From assembly GCA_033063855.1 (NCBI GenBank), contig CP093830.1, forward strand, positions 2,232,854-2,296,853: a DNA stretch of 64,000 nucleotides, in the 5' to 3' direction. Origin of the DNA: Smittia aterrima (Eukaryota; Arthropoda; Insecta; Diptera; Chironomidae). The notes under the pieces were generated by a model. The model worked only from the letters and a program-made list of their open reading frames with translations. It did not search any database and had not been told where the DNA came from. Numbering within the stretch: position 1 is the stretch's first letter; every line of letters begins with the position of its first letter. The translations under genes were made by a program, and so were the position numbers. This document shows, piece after piece, positions 1 through 13,500 of the stretch.

Positions 1-626
1 AGAAATATTTTTGCAAAATTCATCTTGATTTGTCATCCTGTTGGTCTTTAGCTGCACAAGTTGTAAACTTAATTTTAACGACTTTCTCTTCGTTCTGGGA
101 AATTCCATTAAGCCAAAAAATCTCTACTCAAATATGGCCATTTGTTGTATAAATTTGTCGTAGTCTCTACCACGTATTGTCTATCATTGAATTCGTGTAG
201 GATCGATCGTCAATGTGATAGTCGGAGGAGTCTATGAGAGTCTTAAAATTTAGCGACTCTCCGATATCATTTGAAGATCGAAAATAAAATATTTAATTGT
301 TTTAATACTTTTTCGGGTTCTTGAGTGTAAATTCATTGTAAACATTTTTTTTCTTCTTGAGTAAACAGTTTCGGTAGAAATTCAATTCTAAGTTGTGGTG
401 GAAAGTTATTTCTGAGACTAGCACAAAGATGGTTTGATTCACATTCCCTAACGAAGTGAATCGAGCGATTTCTAAAGAAATTTCTATTACGATTAAAAGC
501 TTTTTTCAGAAAATGATTTACAAAAAGATTTCAGCTCAATGATGAATGGGAAAAAAGATAAAAATTTGGCCTAGACAGATACTGATTTGGATTTCTTCGT
601 TGGATGAGACTTTACCTCAACTTTTC
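1..626. other. Region downstream of RhoGAP100F, probable 3' UTR and flank
   Basis: No reading frame with coding character is present. It lies directly downstream of the RhoGAP100F stop on the minus strand and probably contains its 3' UTR. I see no canonical AATAAA on the minus strand here; ATTAAA variants occur near 291-306 (read on the minus strand). The polyadenylation site is therefore unassigned. Confidence 0.5.
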
Positions 627-3600
627 TCATTTCAAATCTTCTTCGCTATCGAGCTTCTCGAATTTCTTCTTGGTCTCCGAAACGCTAACTCTCAAAAGAG
701 AACTTATATTGTCTGAAGCGCCTGTCGTGGTAAGTGAACTTGAAGAGTCCACTACTGGATCAAGAAAAGGATTTGTCGCTGAATATTGCACTCGATACAC
801 ATTGTTATCAGCGGAGCTACTTGTCGATGTTCCATTAGTAGTTGAGTTATTTGTCGTTGACGCGATATTAGAATAATAATCAGTACTGTACTTATACGAT
901 GATGAATAGCTTGTGGATAATTTATCGTTATCATTGTCATATTTGCTTGAAGAACCAAACGACGACGAGCCGGTGGTCTTGGGCAAAGTGCTATAACTAT
1001 TATTATAATTCGTTTGCGAGCTTGTGTACGACGCTACTGGACTTGAGTAGCTTGCAGTTGTTGGATTACTATTGAAGTTTGATTCTGATTGATATAAGTA
1101 TGGATTATTTCTACCTAAATGCAACGGCAATGTGTTTGTAGTATTAACATTATTTATTGTTCTTGATGGCGATGAGGATGAACTCGATAATCGACTCAGT
1201 GTTGTAGAATAAGCCGTCGTGGTCGACGACGAGACTGGCGAATCGCTGTACTTCGATGAGAATGCAGTTGTTGATGTTTCTGACTTACTGTTTAGACCTG
1301 ATTCCGATGACAGATGAATTGTTGATGGCAAACTGGTCGAGGGAACATAAACGGGAAATGGAGGAAGCTTAAAATTGTTTGTGACGGTTGTTGCATTCGA
1401 GCCGTTTGTTTTAACGCTGACGGTCTTCGTTGCGATTGTGTTGCTGCTTATGGTCGCAGCCGAAGTAGAAATTGCTGTCGACGATGCCATTGAATAACTT
1501 AATGGCTTGTAAAGTGTTATATCCTCGTCTTTGGTGACAGGAGATGATTTCGTGGTGTTGATTGATGAGTAATGTTTGTAATTGTTGTTCGTCGTCGACG
1601 TTATGCTCGAGGTTGAAATGCTGGGCTTGGCGAAGGATGGTTTATCGTATGATTGAATAGAAGTAGTGCTGGTTGGTCCACTTGAACTGCTCTCTGTTTG
1701 TTTTGTTTCATCTTTGTTGTTAGAAAGGATTGTTGTTGATGATGATGATGATTGATCATGTGTCGTTTGCTTGATTAGATTGTTGCTCGTTGTTTCTTTC
1801 GCGCGGACAGTTGAGTCGGAAGGAGGTGATGCACCTCTCTTAATTGTTTCAGTACCTAAGGTTGAAAAAGAAATTTAAGTTTCTTAGAAGTTCTTGAGAT
1901 TTTATTTGTGAGATTTTACCTGAGCCAGACCCGTCAGATGTTGTGCCTGAACTAGAGCTTGGGGAGGGTGTGGCGGGCTGTTGCCGAAGCAATGGGCCTT
2001 GAACCGATGAGGCCGATGATGCTCCCAACTGGAGGGACTAACAGAAATTTTAATTAAGCATGAAACTTCCAAAACCATCATCGAAGAAGATTATTTCACT
2101 TACCGTTTGCGCCACTGGCTGTAAGACTCGATGCGATTGAGCTAACTGACCCACTGCTGATTGATACTGAGGATTGGTGGCCGTGGCTGAAAGCGGAGTT
2201 CGAGCGAGCGAGGTGGTGATTGCCGGAACCGCTGGTTTGCCCACTTGCAACGCACTGAGATTGTTTCCACGCTGACCTTGTGGCTGCACGCCGTGCCGAT
2301 GCATGCCTGTCTAAGGATACATAAGATTCTGTATTAATCATTTATTAAAGAAGCGCTGCAACTTTACCGTTCGTTCGGCACATAAGTCAACTCATAAAAT
2401 CAAGAGTTAGATGACTTTTACAGTAATTACATTACCTGAAACATTGGCGGTCGATTGTGGTTGAGGCCAGATTTGAAGTAGGTACTTCAACACGGCGATT
2501 GGTTGTGCATGATCGATTTCGTCTGCTGAAGATGTTCCAGGTGAGTGCAACATCAATGGAGGTCCAAGAGCTGTTGCTAATGCTTGTGCTGACATTTTAT
2601 TTCGCTCTGACGCCGACACGACAAGTGATAAGTGATCAAGCAAGAATACTAAAGTCGCCTGAAAATTAATAAGAAAGATAAGTCAATTAAGCTTCTTTTG
2701 ACATGGATTCATTGTCATACCCGGTTCGCTCTCGGCAAACAATCCAGGATGCTTAACATTAATTTTGCATTTCCTTCGGGATCGTCAGGGAGACAAACAC
2801 CTAACGCGTCAACAGTCATTTGGAACAGACAACGAGTAAAAAGTGGTTCTGGAAGTTCGCGCAAATAATCTTTTAGTACTCCTGTGATAACATTTATATC
2901 GGGGACATGCTCGGGACTCAATTCAACAGCTCGACTGTTTCTTTCGAAGGCTTCACGCAGTAAACGTTTCTTTGTTGCGGAGCCACAGAGTCGATACAAT
3001 CCGATGATGTCTAAGCCTCTTCGTTCAACTTCTTCTACGCATCGTCTCAAAACTATTGGCACGGGAGCAGATCCAGGAGCTCCCTTAGCTTCTCGAGTTA
3101 CAACTGTCTCTAAGTCAACGCCAAAGAGTCCTGATGCTGCACCTCCTCGAATGTTAGGAATGCCACGTCTTCGATAAAGTTGTGAAGGATCAGTGTATCG
3201 CATTCTCAAGTAGATTGTACCGCGAGGCTCTACTTTAAGTGCCAGCTGATGAATAGGTGCTTGGCGAAGAAGAGACGGGATTGCAAGTGCTCCGCGATAA
3301 CAGAGCTTATGACGATGTTGAGGATCCCACGAGTATACAAGGACATCGAGTTGCTTGTTGTTTACTAAGTCAAGTTCGAATGACTCGTCCCAATCGAATT
3401 GTAAGTCGCCTGAACGCACAACAGTTCGAGCTTTGTGAATTCTGTCACATTCTAACACACAATACAAGTCTCGGATTTGCGTGTTCGTTTGAATACCTTC
3501 GGGAGTGGCACGAAGACCTCTGCCAGCCAGCAAGTTCAGCCACAGCATTCCCGATGTTCCATGAGCTTCCAAAATTGGCTTTTCGAGTTTATATTTCGTG

Positions 3601-6600
3601 AACTCTGCGGGGTTGATGTCGATTTGTCGATGATTTCTCGGCAACGTTGTGCTTGGCGTTGGGGCTGGACTTTGATGACCACTCATACTTCCAGGCGATG
3701 GAATATTACCCGCTCCAGCACTCAACTCCAAAAGTTGACGCATTCGTCTAATATTCGGAGATCGAATGGCGGACTGTGGCCCACCGATATGTTGTGATGA
3801 CATTGATCGAACCGGAAGCGACGAAATGCCGCCACGAATTCCCAAACCAATGCTGTTTCTGTCAAGCGTTCCCATCATTCTAGCTCGACTACTGTAGATA
3901 TTTTCAGTCTAAAATGAAATGGAATTTAATAAATAATTGCGCAATGACATCGTGCATTTTCAACTCACATTCTTTAATGCATCATGAATATTTTCAGCAC
4001 TGCAAGAGAATCGATGCGCTCTTTGTTGATTTAAAATATCTCGTGAAGCTCTCATTTGCTCGCAAATAGCTGAACTACTTGGAGCTCGACGCAACCACGC
4101 TCTGTATTCATCGGATGTGAAGATTGATGGATTTGTTGATATTCTTTGTCGTAAATCTATTCACAAAATCTATTTTATTAAACACATTACAAATATTTTA
4201 ATAAAAAATTTACCTCGATCTCTTCGAGCAGTTGGCAGTGAGTATTCTGGAGCAGAAAGATTTCCATCATCTTCCCCTCCGATACGATCAACAAGTCGTG
4301 ATCTCAAATTCATTCGCGCATTTGCTGCATTGCGATCGCGTGGCAATGAGTTGAACTTGGCAAAGTCAGGACCACCGCCAAGAGCAGCTGTGCTTCCACG
4401 ACCTAATGTGTTAATGTTAGGCCGCTGCTGTTGTTGTTGATTGTAATAGTAATAGTTTTGTCGTCCGATAGTTGCTTCAGTGTCACTTGAGTAGTCAAGT
4501 GGAGGCTTATGTCGAGAGGTTGAAGATGCTGGCGATGAGTATTTTATTGCATTTCTCGCCGATTGATCATAGCGACCGTAGCGGCCTAAAGTTCCACCAG
4601 CGATCTGTGGAACGGGTGCACCTGACTTAAGACTCGATCTCAACAATGAGTGACGACCAAGCGAAGCTGAATAGTCCGAGTATTCAACGCGAGGCAATAT
4701 ATCAGCGGATCCACTTCGAGGGAATTTCTGATGCGATTGACTCATCGACACGCCAGCGCGAGTGTCTGACATTCTTCTACCCGGTCCAGGATAGAACGAA
4801 TGAACCTTCTCAGCAAGACTCTCGAGAGTTCCTGCATTTTGATAGTAAGCGTTCGATGGTTGAAACTGATGTGCTCCCTTAGGCTGCTCAGTAATGACCG
4901 AAGGAGGAGCTGGTGCTTTGTATCCCCAGCTTGGGGTATGCTGATCAACAGTATTTGAGCGTGAGTTATAATACAAATCCAACTGCTCACTTTGTGGGCT
5001 ATAATTAGTGAGTCCGAGGCCAAGACGAGATCGCGATTCGCTCATTTCGCGGCCATCTCCCGTACGTCGTTCCCTTGAAGATCGTGAGCGATGTGCATGA
5101 TCTGTTTCGTCCATCATCATATCTTGATCGTCACGTAAGTCACGTTTTATGACGACCACGGGTTGCTTTTGTTCGGAACGTTGGAGAGGTGGAGGAGAAT
5201 TTGAGCGACCTCGTCTCGTTCTGATTGCCAACACCAAGCGACGTGGAATCGACATGATGATGACAACATCATCAAGCGACATCTTAGTCACGTCGACCAA
5301 ATTAACCGCGAGAATCTCATCGCTGACGCGTAAGCAACCGCTATTGTAGACAGCAGACTCCAACGCTATTCGTGATATGAAAACTCCATCGGAACGATCT
5401 GTTCCATTTCCTTCTCGAATGTAGAGGCCTAAAACAATAATTCTTCGATTTAGCAAAAGTCAGAGCGAGCGAAAATCTTCTTAGACTTACCCAAAGTTTG
5501 TCCAGGTCGTTTCACAATTTCAACCATTTGTACTGTGTGTCGAGAATCGGCTTTCACGAGAAATCTTTGCGCAGATTCATAAGATTGTCGACTTCCAATA
5601 CATCTCGGTTCTAATACCCTAACAATCATCTCTCCACGTCGTTCAACGGCCTGCCAAACAAAAATAAGATTCAACATTAAATATTTAATATCGCGCAGTG
5701 AGTGAAATGAGACATTACATCCAATGCCGCAGCTGTGCTCGGATCGTGGTCGTTCTCGACAGCTTCGATTTGACGGAAAATCTCAGAGCTGATTCCCGAG
5801 ACTTTCCTGAAGTCACCCTGTAATAAGACTGGCTCCTTAACTCCACCGCCCATCCTCTGCATATTCGAGTTCTGTTGATTGGATTGCATGTGTCCCGGCC
5901 CGGGATGGGGCGCTCTTCCCGGACTGGCAGTGAGATCGGGCACAGATCTTCCATTATCCTGATAACGAAAGAAGGATAAAAAAAACATGAAAAAATATCC
6001 ATGACTCACGCTCGAGTTATATCTTGTCCCGTTCATTTACAATCACGCTTGATTAATAATTCAAATAACGAGTTCTCCGTTCAACTGAATGCTTGTATGT
6101 ACCTTATTGCTTCTGATAAAAAAGCATCCACTATTTGTACTATCGCACATTGCGCTTCTCTTTTACTCGTAGTGTGTATTATCGACGAAGGAAATTTACT
6201 ATCTAGATTTTCGTTTGACTTCAATGAAAGCTCTCACTCTCGCTCGCTCTCGGTGTGTGGGGATGCAATTTTAAAATTTTACTTCATTGATATGTCGAGG
6301 GGTCATCAGCGCGTTGATGATAAATTCAACGATTTGTGCATTGGATAGGAAATATTTCTAATTGGCAATAATAATTACTATCACATCGTGTCTCACATGA
6401 AAACTTTTTTAAAGCGAGTTTGGGAAATTGTTGAAGGGAGAAAAATCGATTCGACGAGAGTCTCCGTGATATGTTTGGTGATTAAGATTAAATCTTTCAT
6501 AAGCCCACTTATATTCTATTGACGATTTGTTTGAGCAACTAAAAGCACGTGAATTAAACTACATTGCATCCGCTTTTATCTTAGGAACGAAATCTCTTCA

Positions 6601-7491
6601 TGAAAAAACTTTTTTTTATTTCGTTTGAGGTCACCACTGAACTCTGAGAGAAACTTTATTGCTGTCGAATTATAGTCTCGAGCATCACTCATTCGCTTAT
6701 TATATTTTCAATCTTAATTTTAAATAATTTCACATTTTGTTTCACTAATTAAGTTTTAAGAAAAACTTCCAATTCCTTTGCGATGGAAAAAAGATGGCGA
6801 ATTAAAATTTCTTTTCAGTTTCAGAAAGGAAATTTTTCTCTTTCTCTCTCTCTCGTGACTCTAGTACGATTACTTTGGGAAAATCGTGCTTGCTAGGGGG
6901 TTGGTTTGGGGTGAGCTTTTTTTTTTCGAGTAGTCTGGATGCGAGTCACAACGCAAGCGCACCGAGTAACGTCAAAATCCTACTGTTAATTTGTTTTCCT
7001 TTCATTCTCAACCGAAATGCGAGCGAGCAAAAGAAAAAAGAAGAAAACTTTTTGGTTTTATTCACGGTTCTATGCCTTTTTCCGGCCGAGAATTCGTACA
7101 ATGCTTACGACAACGAGCTTGCCGTGAGTGAGAATATGAAATTGTAGTAGGGAGAAGACGACTTCTCTCCTGTATGTGTTGGCGTGATTGTGAGGGCATT
7201 TTCCTGCTACGACCGAGTGGACGAAATACTATTATGTACGATTGCATCGTGCTCGTTATTAGATGTACATCGATTTAAAACTGTACATAACTGGAGAGGT
7301 TTCAATTGTCCTCGTTCACGGTAATTGAGATGTGACATCAGGGCTTCCGATTGTTGAATAATTGCCAGATTTAAAATTCGAGATTTGAGAGATGAGGACG
7401 AGCATGAAGTAAAGCTTTTCACTTCATAGTGCAAAGGTCTGATTGAATAATTTCTTTTTTTGCTTACCTTTCTTCGGCCGCAACAAAGCAT
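627..7491 (-). CDS. RhoGAP100F: RhoGAP100F / Syd-1 synaptic PDZ-C2-RhoGAP protein (complete CDS, 10 exons)
   Basis: Presynaptic scaffold and Rho-family GTPase-activating protein; the fly and worm orthologues (Syd-1) organise active-zone assembly with Neurexin and Liprin-alpha. Exons, in coding order on the minus strand: 7491-7468, 5958-5719, 5650-5491, 5428-4214, 4156-3969, 3908-2721, 2658-2436, 2306-2104, 2037-1920, 1855-627. All introns are GT-AG, phases agree at every junction, and the total is 4788 bases (1595 residues plus TGA). PDZ lies at about residues 126-213 (GQTLGLYIREG, split by an intron after GQTLG). A Ser/Arg/Gln-rich linker follows. C2 is at about 729-849 (GMLWLNLLAGRGL to IYLRMRYTDP). 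RhoGAP is at about 870-1069, with arginine finger Arg915 in GLYRLCGS and the LKDYLRELPEPL helix. The last 500 residues are low-complexity Ser/Thr/Asn. Introns are 57-129 bases except the first (1509 bases). The start MLCCGRRK joins in phase 0 to DNGRSVPDL. The stop and C-terminal tail are less certain than the domains. Confidence 0.95.
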
Positions 7492-7511
7492 CGCTTTGCA
7501 ACGGGAATGTC
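7468..7511 (-). other. RhoGAP100F: First coding exon of RhoGAP100F (MLCCGRRK) with 20 bases of 5' UTR
   Basis: On the minus strand an acceptor (aacatttcag) precedes the exon at 7511, and the donor GTAAGC follows base 7468. The exon holds 20 untranslated bases and eight codons, MLCCGRRK, in phase 0 with the next exon at 5958. The Cys-Cys next to the start followed by basic residues resembles an N-terminal S-palmitoylation site, which would fit membrane tethering at synapses; that role is inference. Because an acceptor lies directly upstream, at least one further non-coding 5' exon must exist. Confidence 0.8.
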
Positions 7512-10500
7512 CTGAAATGTTAAAACACGGATTATTTATTTTGCTGTGACAAGTTGACGCTGAGCATCAAATTAAATATAAAAGCTTGAGAAGCGTCAGA
7601 ATGAAAAGTGGAAATTGAATAAGTTTTAAACAACCCACCAACCTGTAGCCGATGTTTTCAGTCGTGTAAACTTCCGCCACTGCATTAGATAAGGTCGACG
7701 ATTCGGCAACTAATGTTGATTAGTGTCGAACCGTTTACTTCACAAGAAATCGACCCTTTTCTTAATTTCATTCATAAAAATTTATTTCCGATGCGTTTTA
7801 GGACTTCATTCACTAACTTTTTTCTTCTTTTCAGTTCCAATGAGATTTAACATTTAACATTCATAGTCATAACAAATATGTCTCTTGATGGTTGGAGTCA
7901 TCAAACTTTAATCACATCACGGCACAGTTTCACTAATGAACTGCTTTCTCCTTCTCCGCTTTGCTTCATTCATGTTTGTCACCTGTTTGAAGAGATCGCA
8001 TAAGTCATAAATTTCCTTCCACCCAGAACTAAGCCTCAAAGCTCAACTTTCGAGAGCTTTCGTCTTGAAGGATTCTTGAGACAAAGCTTGAACGTTCTTA
8101 TGACATTTTAAATTAGTGATAAATGCAGCCACTTATGCTCGGAGCACGCTTTGATAAATTGCTCCAATTATTTAGAAGTCGAGACGTTTGCTTCTTGGCA
8201 ACAAATAAAAAAAACGTTCGAGCATTAGCAGCATGAAGCGTCATCTTTCAATTGTCTTTGAAGCATTCCGACACCCGCAAATACAAAGTCGGAGGGAAAA
8301 AAGAAAGAATAATTTTTATGTTTCTCCACTCTCTTATCTTCGTGTATTTATGCTTGCGTATTTTTATGAGCGACGGAATACACATAAAGAGATTCAGAAA
8401 AAAATCGATCGATATTTTCGAAGCGACCTACGTATAGGAAGTTATCGAGTGAAAATCTCGTGGATCATGAAGGCTTAGAGCTGAGATTTCTAATGAAATA
8501 TTGCGAAAACTCAATTTCCTTGAACATTTCATTATCGATAATGCTTCAGGGTATTAACTCTCCGTTCTTCTTCGCGAAGATTAAAAAACTTGAATGGAAA
8601 ACTATCGCTCGAAGTAATTTACAACTCGTAGAACTCTTGAATGAACTTTCAACTCTTGAACACAAATTAAGCCTCTTCAACAATATTTAATCAGTCGAAT
8701 CCCACGAGCAATTGGAAATAGTTGTCGTACATAAAAATAAATCACTTTATATAATGACAAGTATTGAATAAAATTCGCTGGTAGCTCATAAATTTTCACT
8801 CTCATGCGGCGACGCTTCGGTACGTCAGAATTTTTCACAATTTCAAAAGCAATTTTCAAAAGTCTTCAATGAAATTCTCACTTGATTTTATCTCATTTCA
8901 TGTAATCATCACTCACTCTACACGAATTAACATAAAATAGTTGATTTCTCGATGGTTTCACTGATGTAAAGCGAAAATTTCATGGAGACTTCCTCCAAAT
9001 TATCTGCAGAGAAAACTTGAAGTTTAGCTTTAAATTTTTATTGCGCAAACGCGGAAAATGTGTAAGGATATCTCAAATGATCTGGGAAAATATTTGAAAT
9101 GAAGTTTTCTGTTGAAAATCTATCTCGAAAAATTTTAAATCCTGGAAAACGTTAAAGAATTTTCCGAAGGATTTTTCTTTTTAAAAAATATGAGAAATAG
9201 AAACTTAATAAAATTCTTTACAAGAATTTTCGAAAGGACCAAATCATTAATTAAATTAATTTTCATTAAAATATTTTTAATTTGCTTTTATTTAATTCTC
9301 AATGTTTTTCGTTTCGTTGTTTCTGTTCTAAAGTAAAACATTTCTTCCAAAAACGAAGGGGAAGTAATCATGAAATCTAATGATGGGGTGACTGAATGTT
9401 TCGTCGTGTGAGTGCGCATCATCGAAACAACAGGTGATGATAATCAATGAAAGTTACATGAGCAACTAGTGTGTGGTCTTTATCATCGTCGTCGTCGTCC
9501 TTACAGGTGAAAATACGAGACAGAAAGAGACGAAAAGTGTTTCAGGATTCGACTCGGCTCGAGAGTTTCCCCATAAAACGTGACATAAACTTTTCTGTAT
9601 TTTATGAACTGTTGCAGAAGTCACGGATCGCGATTTACCTATTTTGAGTTTTTGCGTCATAGATGAGAATTTATCTGACGATAAAATGAGTTTTTATGAG
9701 CCTCAAATTTTATTGAATTGACTTTACGCGAGGATCACTGCCCTGCAATTAAACTTCGTGAAATATTCTTTCACCAGCAGATTAGGCGTCTAATGATGTT
9801 CATCAGATTGCATTTTGCATGTCATTTCGAGACGACACATGTTCGAGAGTGATTTAGTCAATAAAAATCAGACGATCCGATTGCGAAGCCGCAATAAAAA
9901 AAAGGGGAGAGCGAGCATTAAGAAAATTACACACGCATGAAAGCCAAACTTTAATAAAAATTGATTTGAAAGCACCTGGCGTCGTCGTCGGGTGAGAACT
10001 TGCCGTGTAGCGTAATAAGCAAACAACCCCGACAAGCTTTTATGTTCGAACTTTATGTAACGGAAATGTGATTTATGTCCGTCGATGTAAAATTTTATTA
10101 AAAACATTCTCATAGCTTTATTTTATTTATTTGCTTTGATATTTCAAACAAAAGTGCGGAATTCGCTGTCGAGAAGGGAAATTGAAATCGAAAGGTAGTG
10201 TTCATGCAATTTTATTGAAGTGCGATGCGATTTTAAAACCTTTCATCGAATTTCATGTTTACTTAAACCGAAATTTCGCCGATGCTTTGTTTGTTTGATA
10301 TTTGAGGAGGAGGAGTCGCAAATGCTTCAACTCAACTCACAATTGATCAATTCAGATTTTTTATTTCTATTCACAACAACTTCCTGTCGACTCTCAATGA
10401 GAAGACATAAAACGCTTCTTTCTTTGAATCACGCGAAAATCACAAAACGAACAAACGAATAAACGACTGAAGCTGCTGAATTATTAACAAACTTTATTAT

Positions 10501-13500
10501 TCGCTCGCGTCTTCATCGCTTGTTAAGTGCATTTGAATATTTCAGGCATTATTCGATATTATCACTTTGCCTTTTATAGCACAGCAAATTCAATAAATCT
10601 AATAAAAGAGAGGAAAATCGACGAAAATTCAAATTAATGTAATTTGCATGGAAAAACATCATATTTCGTTTTCGGTGCTCAGAAAGGGGTTTCGTCTTCT
10701 TTTGTCGTTCTTTGTCATCGAAGAAACGAAAAAGAAATCTTCAACATCCTCGATCCCTCCCCCGCCCTAACACTTTTCGTGATTGAAGGCAAAATTTTGA
10801 AGAACTTCAGCCCTTTCTTGCTGCAAAGTTCGGCGCCTATTTCATTCAAGTTTCGTTTTCCCTTTTTATTCGATTTGCAAATAACAATGAGACATAGACT
10901 CATGCTTATAGGTAGCTCAAGCTCAATCCACGAGAAAATCACGTTTGTCGAATCTCTTGAGTCATCGAGATTCATCTATGAACACGCAACACAATCACTT
11001 CCCACAAATTATTCGAATTTCAATGGGGAGAGCGAGAGAGAGAAAAGTTCAAGCTGAAAATGGAATTGAGATTCAACAGCATACGAAATTGTCGCATTAG
11101 CGAGTCAAGGAGCGCATAATGCTGTTTCTGCGGCTTCTTTCACGCATCGAGAATTTCATGGAAAATTTATTCCGGCCACTTAAGTCTCTTTCTCAGCTTC
11201 TTTAACAGCAGACAAGACGTTGACACGAACCAGTTGGATCGGTGATGACTTAAACGCAAAAAGATTTCTAACTAAGCTAAAGAACTTTTTTTAAAAATAG
11301 AACACGGAAGCAATCATTTTAATTTTAACGACTTGATGAATCAAAATTCCTCCTCACTGCTCTAGACGAGCGAACTTACCTGAACTGCATCTCGCAGATC
11401 GTAAAAAGCAATCGTAAAAGTTGGATTTTAATCTCGTTCGTTGTCGAGATGTGGAAGCTGTCGGTGGTTTTATGAGATTGGTATGAGTCGATAAAACTAT
11501 TTCAAAACCACTTTGATTATGTTTGATTTGAAAGTTCTCACTGTGAGCTTAGTTTCGCTTTAGTTTTTTGTTTCAAGAATCTAATTCATGAGCTCAGAAG
11601 CAGCTTATCATAAGCCAACTCTGCTTTCAATCAACTGATGATAAGTAATTCCTTTTCACCAAGCAGAAGTCAGTGAATATTACATCAGATCAGCTCGATC
11701 GGAAAAACGCTTTTTTAGCTAAAAACTTGTCAAATATTTGACGTCAGAAAGAAAAGTTTTCATTAGCGAAAATTGTGCCGGCTTGCAAAGGTTGAACTGA
11801 CGACTTTCATTTCGATGCTTACACTCAGTGGCTTGATCATATCGTTAGTTGACTCAGCAATTAGTTATGAATACCGGTAACGCTACTTTATGGTTTCCAC
11901 TTGTAATTGACTGAGGCCAAAACTCATTTCGCTCGTTCCGCGGTTTACGCAAAAATCTATCAAAATCTCTGTTGGTCGACATGTTTTGTACGTGGTCTCA
12001 GCGTTAATCAATTACAATGTATGGGTTTGTAGCTTATGTTTTGGCTTTTTGTGTTGCACAAATGACGAATACCACATTTCAAAGCATTTGCAGTTCAGCG
12101 ATCCTCAGAACATTTCTCTTAGTTTTTGTTTTCGCTATGAAAAATTGATTGCTACAACTTCCGCAAACAATGAAGACGAAGTCAATGTTGTTTCTCGCTG
12201 TGCAACTTGTAAACCGGCAATTACCTCATCATCATCATCACATATTCTTGCTTTTCTCTCTTCTTAAGAGAGTGTGTCGATGCTGTTTCGCACCGTTGCA
12301 ACACTTGATCATTCATCGATTTGTCGTTGCGTAACAATCGTTTGCCGTGAGAAGCTTGTAAACCTTCTGTCTTTACTGTTTAGAAATATTTCAGGTTTTC
12401 TTCTCAACCGAGCATAACAAATCAATTGATTCTCGATAATCACTTTGCTAGTTTAACAAGTTCCCACAAAGAAAGGCACGCGCTAATCTTTTCAAAATAC
12501 TTTTCAACACACTTCGCTCTTTGAGAACTTCAAAGTGTAATCAAATTCAAATTAACATTATTTATTTGCATGATGAAGGAAAGATTCTTTCCTTGAAATG
12601 CGAAGATAAGCGCAAAACTTTTGAATTGAGTGAATTAGCGTTCCCGGTGTATTTTATGATGACGATGATCAGCAAATTTCTTGCGACCACACCAACTCAA
12701 TGCCGGCTCATTAATTTAAAGAGAATCGTTGCAGCACTTAAAGCAGAAGCTACGAACGCATCGTTTGAAGATGAATGTCGGTAATAAATGAATCTCAATC
12801 TATCTTTAGCGGTAGAGTGAAGAAACCGTTTTCTTTATTGATTGATGTAACTTTATGGGACTTTGAGTAAACTCAGAGTAATTAGACGTCAGGTTTCTGG
12901 GGCATGGAAATAAAAACTCAAACCCAATTAACTTTTTACCTCTGCGAAATCTTTTGTGTTTGTCTTTGAAACTTTCGATTTGTTGAAAGGAAAACTTTTC
13001 TTCTAGAAATGTGCGCTTGCTTCATCGACTCGGACGCATTTCTTATGTTGAACGAACGAACGAATGAATCCATTTCGACGTCGACAACAAAAATGTTCAT
13101 TAGCGATTCGCTAATTGTCCTCTCCCACGATGTCTTAGAAAGATTTACAGAAAATGAGACGACGAAAACCTGCAGGTTTTTCCGTTTTCTTATTATTTAT
13201 GAAAATTTCCTCCAATTAGAATCGCTTATTAAATGATGCCTGCGGAGTGAATGAAGCCTGGAGTGTGAATTGCATTTTCCTCTCTCGTCTATTGTCACAA
13301 CTTCTCTTTCCTTAAACGTTCGCATTCAGCGTCGGAGAAAAGCTGATAAACGGAGAAGATGCTGTGGATAGGAAAGAAAAATAAAGGAAAATGAAATTTG
13401 TAGCAATTTATTTTTATGCTATTAATTATGGGCGAGTGAGCGAGAGAAAAACTGTCGTTTGCAGCGTCGGAGAGAGCTTCATTCTGTAGCAATAATGATG

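Noticed and set aside
604..876. Plus-strand frame of 90 codons
   Set aside because: Antisense shadow of the last RhoGAP100F exon.
2884..3797. Several plus-strand frames
   Set aside because: Antisense shadows of the RhoGAP100F C2/RhoGAP exon.
4117..5349. Plus-strand frames opposite the PDZ and linker exons
   Set aside because: Antisense of well-supported coding exons; no motifs of their own.
10644..11057. 137-codon plus frame
   Set aside because: No recognisable domain, unconvincing codon pattern, and no splice context; likely chance.
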